Assembly (NCBI GenBank): GCA_900660155.1
Contig: CABFPE010000035.1
Location: 1,779,172-1,809,002, forward strand
DNA from: Hofstenia miamia
Taxonomy: Eukaryota; Xenacoelomorpha; Acoela; Hofsteniidae
Direction: 5' to 3'
Length of the DNA stretch: 29,831 nucleotides
This document shows positions 20,539-29,831 of this stretch, one piece after another. The notes beneath the pieces are model-generated. The model worked only from the letters and a program-made list of their open reading frames with translations. It made no database searches and was not told where the DNA came from. A program made the position numbers and the translations under genes. Each line of letters begins with the position of its first letter. Position 1 is the first letter of the stretch.

Positions 20539-21272
20539 AACCAAGGAAAAGACTGCCTCGTTACCTATTTTGCCAAAAAATCATACACGGTGGTGCAAGC
20601 AAACTTTCAAAGACAATTTCGTTGTCGTCAAGCCCCATCAAAAAGCAGAATTTTTGACTGGATTAAGAGGTTTAGAGAGCATGGGGCTGTGCAAAATCTT
20701 CATTCTAAAGGTCTGAGGGACACTTACTCTGGTCAGAGGGTGAGTGCTAGGACGCATAGGAATATTGACCGTGTTCTAAATTCGGTTGGGTGAACCCAAA
20801 GAAGTCGCTTCGACAACTAGTCAAGAGCTAGGAATCCCTCGTGAGTCTCTAGGGAGTGTTCTTATATTAGATTTTAATTTGTATACTTACCAAATCCAGA
20901 TAAAACAAAAACTTACATAGGCTGACATGGAAAAACGAGTAACCATGTGCCAATGGTTTTGTGACACCATCAAGGACAATCCAGACTTTCTGGATCATGT
21001 CTGGTTCTCAGTTGAAGCACATTTTTTGCTTTCAGGACATGTCAACAGGGAAAATAATGTTTATTAGGATACAGCTGTACCAAATGATGTCTTACTGAGA
21101 CCACTACACTCAACAAAGTGCAAACAAAAACGAGGTCGCCATTTAGAGAGCATTTTGGAGAAAAATTATCCATAGACTAAAGTTACAATTTACAAAATTT
21201 GAGGAAATTTGATGGACCTATGAAGGAATAATAAACATTTTTATGGGTTCTGATTTTTTGGGTCACCCTGTA
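20539..21272 (+). pseudogene. IS630/mariner-like transposase, internally deleted and catalytically dead
   Basis: Homology begins by about 20539 with GKDCLVTYFAKKSYTVVQAN, then the helix-turn-helix QAPSKSRIFDWIKRF and the linker NLHSKGLRD (frame 1). A frameshift near 20788 moves to frame 2: SQELGIPRESL, a stop, then MCQWFCDTIKDNPDFLDHVW. The block FSVEAHFLLSGHVN follows. In this group the first catalytic aspartate sits in an FSDEAHF motif, so codon 21011-21013 (GTT, Val) replaces Asp. After RPLHSTKC the protein jumps to RGRHLESIL, so the part bearing the other two acidic residues is deleted. The element ends with TTTTTTGGGTCACCCTGTA (about 21254-21272), a terminal-repeat-like string followed by TA, the target dinucleotide of this superfamily. 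No matching left TIR was found, so the 5' side is truncated. Confidence 0.85.
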
Positions 21273-21559
21273 TTATAATTTAACCTTTGGTTAAATGAGG
21301 TATTACCGTACAATTTTTGTTGCCGTCCATAAAAATTTTCGAATGCTCATAACTCACGGACTAACTAGGATATCTCCAAAACCTTTTTTTATTAGTATTA
21401 GGTACCGGTATGCAACGAATCGGATGTTTCATTGAAAATTAAATAAGGATTTCACACACTCCAAGCACAGGAATAGCTTTTGTCGCGAAATTTTCACCAA
21501 AAAGCAGAACTAGGCAATTCTTAATTGTAGTTAATAGTATCAATAATTTCTTGCTAAAC

Positions 21560-21601
<42 letters not shown>

Positions 21602-24600
21602 TGGTTAGAATGTTCCAATGTGGAAGGAAGTCGTCATATATATAATATGATCAAGATCATAATCATTTCAAAACGCATTGTTTTAATTTTTATAAATATA
21701 AAAATATTTGTATTTATGTCTCAAAAGTGATATGATATGTAGCCCATGAAATGGTCATACGACAGGAAGATACTCTTTGCAATGTTGACAACAGTTTTAA
21801 CAATACTGACTATTTAATTGTGAAATAACGATAGAGGCTTTTTTAGTTAGGATTTGGATAAGCTTATTAAAGCAACCGTCATAATTGTCTAAATTTAAAA
21901 AAAAATAATATTTACCTTTGCATGCCATAAAATATTTGCATACTAAATTTACTGTTCATCAAAGAAACAAAACTAAACCCTACAATATATTATTTAGAGT
22001 TAATTGGGGAATGTGTCATATCTGAATAAACCAAAAATAATTGCGAATAAACTGAAAACAAGGCGATACTAACATTGACTTAACCCATTCTAATGTGTTA
22101 ATGCACATTTTAAATAGCGGCCGAATACCTCCTCGCGGTTTGAAATTGGTTAAGAGATATCAATTACTTCAACACAAAAGGTGAAAAAATATTGATACAA
22201 AAATTTTGATGGCTCCAGTGGGCCGGAAAAGATGTCTTCTAGGACTCGGCGGAATCCTCCAGTCGCATTAGACTGGTATTTCAGTGTGACTCCAAAAATA
22301 AGGATGGGCTCCATAATTGCATAAATTGGGATATTACAGATTTCAAAATATACTTATTAATTTTTGGCCGAAAATCAATTCTCAAAATTGATAATTTTTT
22401 TTATAGTTTTTGCATAAATTTCATTATTTATTTGAAAGAATATATAGTTGTTTAAAGAAGCAGGGAATGAAGATCAAGAGAATAAAGCTGTAATATAAAT
22501 ATAAACAAGCTAAGTTTAAAGGCAGTTAAATTCCACCTAACCGCAATTTTTAAGCTGTGTAATAAAGCTCATAGAACAACAAATGCAAATAAAATAACTA
22601 ACCTGCACAACTTTGGTAAACATTTGACATAATATTGTGATGTGTTTGAATAGATAAGCAAACTAACGGTAAAGAAGAAATACGCTTTAACTATATAATT
22701 CAACTGCTATCTTTAAATGTTTGTTTTCAAAATTATTTCGGTTGAAAATTTCCGAATTCGTCACAAATCATATCAAATACAATAACTTTGATAATTTTGT
22801 TATTATTCAAAATGCTAAATGTGCAGATTTCGGGGGAATTTGCATGGGATAAGGAAATACTTTTTAATTTGTTGGAAAAAATATTATGAAAATCGCTGTT
22901 CTAAGCTGCTGATGAAAATCTCGTGGAACAAAATTTTAAATGCTTTTTTTTAATAAACAAATATTTTGCTTGTAATGTGTGAAAAACTAGTGAATGTATA
23001 CAATTCTTTTAGCATTTGTCCGGTTTTCTCGGTATGTCATACGCTGTGACAAGGTCAATGAATTGTAAATCCTAAATGAATTCACGGATTCTTATGAAAT
23101 TCTCTGACTTTTGCTAAAATATGATGTTTTTTCATTGTGTAGATACTGTTCATAGTTGGTTCTGTTATTTATTAATTAGTCCTGGAATGCCAAACAGGGT
23201 ATGTGGTCCTGCAAAAGGCTTCTCATAGGGCAATCGGATGTCATGTGATAGCCTTTAATCAAATAATGCACTGACATTTTCCTGTAACATTCTCTCATCA
23301 AGTTGGCAGTGATTCGGTTGTATTTCACAACCGATTGGAAGTCTAACCACTACTGCTACGAGTCGTACTAAGCTCTTCTTTAAAGAGCAAGGCATCGATT
23401 AGACATGGCAACTGCATGATCAGTCTGATGAAGAAGATTTCAATATTGATGTTTTTAATCTATTTGGACTAACTTGCCTTTTGAAGATAAACTTTCTCTT
23501 TCTTCAAATAGGAACAATAATATATTAAATTGAGAATTTTTGCATGATGTCGATAGAGATGAATCTGATTTTAAAGAAGACAGAAGACAAACGTTTGCTT
23601 GCGTCAAGATGTTTGTAAGCCTACTACATTTGTGTCTCCGTCCAGTCATGCTTGGTACGATTATGAACCACCAAATGTTTAACGATTTTTGAAGGAATAA
23701 ATCCCGAAGATGAACGAAATGTAATTCTTATCATTTTGGATAAAACTGGACGAAGTAGTCTTATATACAAATCCTCAAAGTAGACCACTAAAGAAAACAT
23801 ATCAAGAAATTATTTTTGCATTTGGCAACCATCTAGTGGCGGAAATAAAGCATTTGCAATTGTCATATAAATCGTCATTTACAAGATATTTTTGAATTAC
23901 TTACTTCTTTTATAGTTAATTTGAATTTCTCTAAAAAAACTAGATTGCAATCAGAACATTTCTAAGCTTAATGGCAATTATTTTAGTGTTTAATTTTTTA
24001 ATAAAACTACAAATTTATTCAGCTTAAACTTGTAATAATTATAATAAAAAGAAAATATACATTGAAATGGACGTTTTTTATTGTGTAGCTCTAATGCAAC
24101 AAATGAAAGGACATCACTACCTAAAAGAATCAGAATATTTAAACCACAAAGAAATATTAGCAAAACACCGAAAACTGAACAAATTTGTTATTGAACAGGT
24201 AATTCTATTTGATCTATTATAATCATTCTACATAAACAATTGATAAGCTGTTGATATCTGTTAGAGGGTTACGTAAAATTATTTAATTAAAATAATATTT
24301 TAAAAACCCCAAAAAACGAAAATAGATATAACTATATACATATTAGAGATAAGCCTAAATTACACTGCATAAGAAAGGCAATGATAAGTCGTAAATTTTT
24401 TCCAATATTTAGTGCAAAAATGATTTTGCATGTATTAAGATAGGCTATAAAAAAGTGAAGTCGCAAGATGACGCATTTATTAATTTCTTAATATGATGCA
24501 TATTAGTCAAAGATTTTAAGTTTTGACAGAGAAAAACTATCCTATTTTAACAGAAAAAATATTTTGTATTTGGATTTTTTTGAAAACCTATGTTATTTTT

Positions 24601-24699
24601 GAGTATATTCCACTTGATGAATGTAGTCATAGCGATACAGACACTCAGTTTGTCAAAATACAATGATGAGACGGGGATTTGTACATTGCTGTCAGTCCT
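21273..24699. other. AT-rich interval, no supported gene
   Basis: It holds the TA tract at 21564-21597 and a TAACCTTTGGTTA palindrome at 21281-21293. Locally GC-richer zones near 22115-22310 and 23140-23420 are broken in all frames. The plus frame near 23693-23790 (reading GINPEDERNVILIILDKTG) is short and unrecognised, as is the minus-strand frame 23455-23649. No RNA gene was seen. Confidence 0.35.
21564..21597. repeat. (AT)n microsatellite
   Basis: Uninterrupted TA dinucleotide tract. Confidence 0.95.
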
Positions 24700-24930
24700 G
24701 AGTTCGACAATCCACTTCAATGCAATAAAAACGATCCACGATCCTCTATTCACCATTTCTTTGAAGAATTCAAACTAAAGTTATGATGAGTGTATGAACC
24801 CAGTGCATATCTTCCTATAGATAAGCAAATTTCATGGGCGTGTAAAGTTCAAAGATTACATTGGATCAAAGCCAAGAAGGTTCGACATGACACTACTTTG
24901 GAATTGTTTTGCAGAAAGATTTTATTTCTT
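24700..24930 (+). pseudogene. possible piggyBac-like transposase scrap
   Basis: One plus frame reads SSIHHFFEEFKLKL, two stops (24784-24789), then VYEPSAYLPIDKQ and LHWIKAKKVRHDTTLEL. The order of a helical segment, an Y.PS..L.ID.Q motif and then a basic K.KK.RH block resembles the area around the first catalytic Asp of piggyBac transposases (usual form: IDEQM...F..Y...KP...G.K). The Asp is kept but the following Glu is Lys. No TTAA-flanked ends were found, and the neighbouring frames are closed. The match is by eye and short, so an unrelated origin is possible. Confidence 0.3.
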
Positions 24931-24976
24931 CAATGGCGCAAAGTTTTATTTCTTCAAAGCCACAAAGTTTTATTTT
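24915..24976 (+). repeat. short tandem repeat of about 24 bp
   Basis: Two full units and one partial unit of the pattern AAAG(A)TTTTATTTCTTCAA plus a variable seven-base tail start at 24915, 24940 and 24964. Small minisatellite at the end of the piggyBac-like scrap. Confidence 0.7.
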
Positions 24977-24979
24977 AAG

Positions 24980-26209
24980 CTTTTTAAGCCTGTCCAGTCT
25001 CTTTGGCTGGAGAAAAAGTCTTCTGAACTTTTAAGCAGATTAATAAGTGATTTACAATAAAATTTAGATTTTAGCAGTGTTATTTAAAATAAAATTAACT
25101 TCACTGTTGACGCAATACAATAATTATACTTGAATAGTGTACATAATTTAAAATCAAAATGAAAAATTCATCCGCTTCAATATTATAAAAGATGCTTTGA
25201 AGAATACACGTGTTTTATTTTCAATCATATTCGGTTGCTGTTGTTGCTAGGGTAACCAAAATGCTATGGTCACTTTTTTAAGCAGAATTGTCTGAAACTT
25301 ACTATAAACAATTTTATAGACGTTCAATGTCACTGGTAGTTTGTTTTATTTTGTTAAACAAGTCACATTTTGTATTAAAGCAACAGTTGGTTGTTGTTAT
25401 TTTATGTTTAAAAGTTAGCATAGACATTCGTCATGTTACAGTTCTAAGTTCATTTTTATCAAAATTTGCATGCATGGATGAACAGTTGTAGAACTTCAAT
25501 GCAATGTTAGCTTTGGCTTTCTGGAAAAACTATCCAAAATGTGACTATTTTGTCCTCAGCGCATTAACATATTTGTTTTGTACTTAGCACTATACTTTTA
25601 TTTTTACTATTGAATATGAAAGTTTATGTATTTTGCTACACAAATACACCCTTTCACGTAATTGGCTTGCATTTTAGAATATGTTAGGTTACTTTTTATT
25701 TGTCTTAGTTGATGATTGCTAAAGAATTATTTATAATTTGTTTATTGTAAACATTGATTCCAGCATATCTGATATATTACCATGAAACACATGCATAATA
25801 GTCTTGCGTGTTTAAGTTTTAGGTAAATCATATTCTATTTTTAATAAACGGTTTTTCATAGAACAAAATATAATGGAAAGTATACATGTATTTAATTTAA
25901 AATCAATTTACAATAATATTTTAAAAAGTGTATTTTCTTCAATGATTAAATATTCATTCTTGGTTAGAAAAACATTCTTTTAAAGTCTTTAAATAACCCT
26001 GATATGTTTTTCCAAAAACTTTAATACAACTTTTTTTGGCAATTATAAGAGGTTGTTCGAATTATCTACTATTTCCTCATTTTCATTGCAAGCTAGCCCA
26101 GTCTTCATTGTCATAATATAATTGGGTATCTTCAATCAGATTGATTTATTTTTTGCAATAAATTTTATGATTGCATTTCTAACGACTGCATTTTGTTTTC
26201 CACTAGCAG
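24980..26209. other. AT-rich interval 5' of the LINE
   Basis: No supported gene. The 67-codon frame at 25288-25491 has no recognisable domain. From 25590 onward this DNA is repeated after the N at 28299. Confidence 0.4.
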
Positions 26210-27121
26210 TTTTTTAGGATCCAATCCATTGTTTAAAAAGAAAGCAAAGGTAAACAAAGTATTAGAAAGGATAGATGCTAATAGTGTAACAGAAATAAAC
26301 AGGTTAGCGTATGCAGGCGCATGGGAGGTGCTGATGAATGTACGCACGGATATGAAGATGAAAAGACGACAAGAAGATAAGGGAGACAAAACGCCAGCAT
26401 GGGAGAGAAGAATTGAGAATAAAGTGGCAAAGATTAGGCAGCAATTAGGAAAGATCAGGACAAGTAAGACAGTACAGGGCAGGTGCAGGGTAGGTAAGGG
26501 GAAGACTATAGAAACTGCAAGAGAAGAGCTTAAGCAGAGATTAGTTGCAGAAGCTGAGAAACTGAGAAAATATAGGGCAAGGACAAAGCAGGCAAGAGAC
26601 AATATGAAGTTTGAGACCTAAGAAGGAAGATTCTACAAAGAACGAGATGCAGCAGAAAAGGCTACAGCTAGAGCAGGAAAGGACGCAGTAAGGTTCTGAG
26701 AGAATATATGGGGAAATGAGGGACCAGAGATAGAGAGTGAGCAGATGCAGAAGGATTTCAGATAAAAAGAAAAAGTAATCACAACTGCAAAACTGAAGGG
26801 AGCTCCAAAGAAAATGAAGAACTACAAGGCGCCAGGCAGAGATGAAGTACATCGGTATTGGCTGAAGAAATTCACTAATGTTCATTAGAGACTAGCAGTA
26901 GCATTGAAGGAGTGTGTGGTGATTGGGTGTCCAGAGTGGATGATAGTGGGAAGGACATTTCTGATACAGAAGGACCCAAAGAAAGGCAGTGAGGCAAGCA
27001 ACTTCATGCCAATAACATGTCTGCCAACAACTTGGAAATTGCTAACTTCTGTGACTTCAAGCTTGTAAGTAGCTTAATCCCTATAACAGAAAAGTTAAAG
27101 GAGACATTCATAGGGTATACG
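25590..27121 (+). repeat. duplicate segment C, copy 1
   Basis: It is identical by eye to 28300-29831 (offset 2710); the match runs off the right edge of the window. The second copy starts directly after the N at 28299. It covers 620 bp of AT-rich DNA plus the 5' part of the LINE pseudogene. Confidence 0.9.
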
Positions 27122-27886
27122 TTGGAGAAGAATGGTAGAGCAGTGAGTCACCTATGGTACATGGACGACCAGAAGATGTATGCTAGTTCAAGGAAGATAT
27201 TGCAGAAGCAGGTAAAGATATTGGAGAAGGCAAGCAGAGATTCTGGGTTGGAATTTGGATTAGGGAAATGTGCGACAGTGACAATGACTAGAGGCAAGTG
27301 TATAGATGGAGATGGCTTGAGGACGAGCAGTGGGGATAAGATTGAGGAAGTCAAAAAGGGGTACAAGTATTTAGGAGTGATAGAGAGGAACAGAACAGAT
27401 CACGAGGAAATGGAGATGAGGCTAAGAAAATAATACAAGAGGAGAGTAAGGAAGATACTACAGAAGTCAGCATTAAATGGGCAGAATAGTATAAAAACAA
27501 TTAATACATGGGCGATACCAGTGTTGAGATATTCAGCAGGAATAGTTAGGTGGAATAAGAGTGAACTGAGGGAGTCAGACAGGGAGGCAAGGAAGATACT
27601 AGCAACAGAGAAAGCATTCAACTTAAATGGAGATGTAGATAGGCTGTACATGGCAAGGCATAAAGGAGGGAAAGGACTGCTGAGTGTAGAAGAAACAGTA
27701 GAAGCAGAAGCACTAGGACTAAAGGAATATGTAGAAGAGAAACCTAGAGGGTCCCTACTAAAGGTCCCCAAGGAGCTAAGAAACTAAGGAAGATAAGAAC
27801 TGAGATTGAACTAAAGCCAGCATACCAGAGTAGGATGGAATCAGAGAGAAAAGCAAGGTATAGGCAGAAGGTGATGCATTGAGAAT
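26210..27886 (+). pseudogene. non-LTR retrotransposon (LINE) pol pseudogene
   Basis: Purine-rich sequence begins near 26210. Frame 3 encodes a basic, coiled region (AWERRIENKVAKIRQQLGKI), the pre-RT motif NYKAPGRDEVHRYWLKKFT, then GRTFLIQKDPKKGSEASNFM and PITCLPTTWKLLTS, the start of the fingers. Frame 3 has stops at 26619, 26697, 26763, 26886 and 27066. Frame 2 then resumes directly with GYTLEKNGRAVSHLWYMDDQ, the YMDD catalytic box at 27158-27169. Thus the RT part with motifs A and B is deleted. The thumb region follows: EFGLGKCATVTMTRGK, GYKYLGV, INTWAIPVLRYSAGIVRW and DVDRLYMARHKGGKGLLSVE, with one stop at 27431. A further shift to frame 1 after about 27778 carries RYRQKVMH to a stop at 27880, where the contig breaks. 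No C-terminal endonuclease is in the window. The motif order fits LINEs of the R2/NeSL/R4-like group with a C-terminal restriction-like endonuclease, but the clade is my inference. It is 5'-truncated and dead. Confidence 0.88.
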
Positions 27887-27887
27887 N

Positions 27888-28298
27888 AGATGAAGTACAT
27901 CGGTATTGGCTGAAGAAATTCACTAATGTTCATTAGAGACTAGCAGTAGCATTGAAGGAGTGTGTGGTGATTGGGTGTCCAGAGTGGATGATAGTGGGAA
28001 GGACATTTCTGATACAGAAGGACCCAAAGAAAGGCAGTGAGGCAAGCAACTTCATGCCAATAACATGTCTGCCAACAACTTGGAAATTGCTAACTTCTGT
28101 GACTTCAAGCTTGTAAGTAGCTTAATCCCTATAACAGAAAAGTTAAAGGAGACATTCATAGGGTATACGTTGGAGAAGAATGGTAGAGCAGTGAGTCACC
28201 TATGGTACATGGACGACCAGAAGATGTATGCTAGTTCAAGGAAGATATTGCAGAAGCAGGTAAAGATATTGGAGAAGGCAAGCAGAGATTCTGGGTTG
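27888..28298 (+). repeat. duplicate segment C, contained small contig
   Basis: These 411 bases equal 26840-27250 (offset 1048) and are bounded by Ns on both sides. They repeat the LINE from the APGRDEVH motif through the YMDD box (28206-28217). Most likely a redundant contig lying inside its neighbour. Confidence 0.9.
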
Positions 28299-28299
28299 N

Positions 28300-29831
28300 C
28301 TATACTTTTATTTTTACTATTGAATATGAAAGTTTATGTATTTTGCTACACAAATACACCCTTTCACGTAATTGGCTTGCATTTTAGAATATGTTAGGTT
28401 ACTTTTTATTTGTCTTAGTTGATGATTGCTAAAGAATTATTTATAATTTGTTTATTGTAAACATTGATTCCAGCATATCTGATATATTACCATGAAACAC
28501 ATGCATAATAGTCTTGCGTGTTTAAGTTTTAGGTAAATCATATTCTATTTTTAATAAACGGTTTTTCATAGAACAAAATATAATGGAAAGTATACATGTA
28601 TTTAATTTAAAATCAATTTACAATAATATTTTAAAAAGTGTATTTTCTTCAATGATTAAATATTCATTCTTGGTTAGAAAAACATTCTTTTAAAGTCTTT
28701 AAATAACCCTGATATGTTTTTCCAAAAACTTTAATACAACTTTTTTTGGCAATTATAAGAGGTTGTTCGAATTATCTACTATTTCCTCATTTTCATTGCA
28801 AGCTAGCCCAGTCTTCATTGTCATAATATAATTGGGTATCTTCAATCAGATTGATTTATTTTTTGCAATAAATTTTATGATTGCATTTCTAACGACTGCA
28901 TTTTGTTTTCCACTAGCAGTTTTTTAGGATCCAATCCATTGTTTAAAAAGAAAGCAAAGGTAAACAAAGTATTAGAAAGGATAGATGCTAATAGTGTAAC
29001 AGAAATAAACAGGTTAGCGTATGCAGGCGCATGGGAGGTGCTGATGAATGTACGCACGGATATGAAGATGAAAAGACGACAAGAAGATAAGGGAGACAAA
29101 ACGCCAGCATGGGAGAGAAGAATTGAGAATAAAGTGGCAAAGATTAGGCAGCAATTAGGAAAGATCAGGACAAGTAAGACAGTACAGGGCAGGTGCAGGG
29201 TAGGTAAGGGGAAGACTATAGAAACTGCAAGAGAAGAGCTTAAGCAGAGATTAGTTGCAGAAGCTGAGAAACTGAGAAAATATAGGGCAAGGACAAAGCA
29301 GGCAAGAGACAATATGAAGTTTGAGACCTAAGAAGGAAGATTCTACAAAGAACGAGATGCAGCAGAAAAGGCTACAGCTAGAGCAGGAAAGGACGCAGTA
29401 AGGTTCTGAGAGAATATATGGGGAAATGAGGGACCAGAGATAGAGAGTGAGCAGATGCAGAAGGATTTCAGATAAAAAGAAAAAGTAATCACAACTGCAA
29501 AACTGAAGGGAGCTCCAAAGAAAATGAAGAACTACAAGGCGCCAGGCAGAGATGAAGTACATCGGTATTGGCTGAAGAAATTCACTAATGTTCATTAGAG
29601 ACTAGCAGTAGCATTGAAGGAGTGTGTGGTGATTGGGTGTCCAGAGTGGATGATAGTGGGAAGGACATTTCTGATACAGAAGGACCCAAAGAAAGGCAGT
29701 GAGGCAAGCAACTTCATGCCAATAACATGTCTGCCAACAACTTGGAAATTGCTAACTTCTGTGACTTCAAGCTTGTAAGTAGCTTAATCCCTATAACAGA
29801 AAAGTTAAAGGAGACATTCATAGGGTATACG
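28300..29831 (+). repeat. duplicate segment C, copy 2 with LINE 5' part
   Basis: Identical by eye to 25590-27121, including the in-frame stops of the LINE (29329, 29407, 29473, 29596). It runs off the window just before the position where the YMDD box would fall. Shared stop codons and shared flanking non-LINE DNA rule out an independent insertion of the LINE. Confidence 0.9.

Noticed and set aside
26165..26885. Minus-strand ORFs of 145 and 114 codons (26165-26602, 26541-26885)
   Set aside because: They are antisense shadows of the purine-rich LINE coding strand; their Ser/Leu/Phe-rich make-up follows from reading polypurine in reverse.
27065..27089. A 25-nt intron GTAAGT...ACAG inside the LINE
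   Set aside because: Far too short for a spliceosomal intron, and its removal would not restore the missing RT core.
27148..27771. Minus-strand ORFs at 27148-27366 and 27400-27771
   Set aside because: Antisense shadows of the RT/thumb coding strand, which has clear motifs in the plus direction.
1..29831. Undescribed defence, toxin or biosynthetic system
   Set aside because: No intact multi-gene arrangement exists; all recognisable coding sequence is decayed transposon material.

Overview
This window looks like AT-rich, gene-poor DNA from an animal, most likely an aquatic or marine invertebrate. The evidence is the mix of degenerate eukaryotic transposon families (a non-LTR LINE, Tc1/mariner-IS630 relatives, hAT-type MITEs with 8-bp target duplications, a possible piggyBac scrap), long TA microsatellites, and the absence of bacterial gene layout. 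The taxon cannot be fixed from the sequence. I found no intact host gene, rRNA, tRNA, CRISPR array or complete transposase. Almost every open frame is short and lacks codon-level support.

The most important structural fact is an assembly artefact. Seven single N characters (3288, 5128, 5945, 8203, 12173, 27887, 28299) split the window into contigs. Six of them border near-perfect duplicates: the end of one contig equals the start of the next (1782-3287 = 3289-4794; 7338-8202 = 8204-9068; 25590-27121 = 28300-29831), or a small contig lies wholly inside its neighbour (5129-5944; 27888-28298). These are best read as unmerged overlaps, or two haplotypes placed in series, not as biological repeats. 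Collapsing them shortens the real locus by several kilobases.

Layout: 1-1780 holds a TA repeat, a diverged 178-bp tandem repeat and a possible transposon end. 1782-5944 is the thrice-represented unknown segment. 5946-9530 holds a 1.2-kb non-autonomous hAT element (target duplication TGCTTACA), perhaps nested in an older inverted-repeat element whose right end carries a 47-bp tandem duplication. 9530-13900 is unassigned apart from a TA tract and a hairpin. 13904-14685 is a second hAT MITE (AATGTAGG). 16174-16536 (minus) is an N-terminal Tc1-type helix-turn-helix fragment. 18755-18990 (minus) is a broken fragment of an uncharacterised invertebrate ORF family. 20083-20449 is a third hAT MITE (AGCAGAAC), followed at once by a dead IS630/mariner relative (20539-21272) with a mutated catalytic Asp. 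24700-24930 may be a piggyBac scrap. 26210-27886 is a LINE pseudogene with in-frame stops, a deleted reverse transcriptase core and a surviving YMDD box; its later copies are the assembly duplicates.

No genes here act together as a system. The window is a transposon graveyard, and the three hAT families defined by clean TIR plus TSD structure are the most solid biological result.
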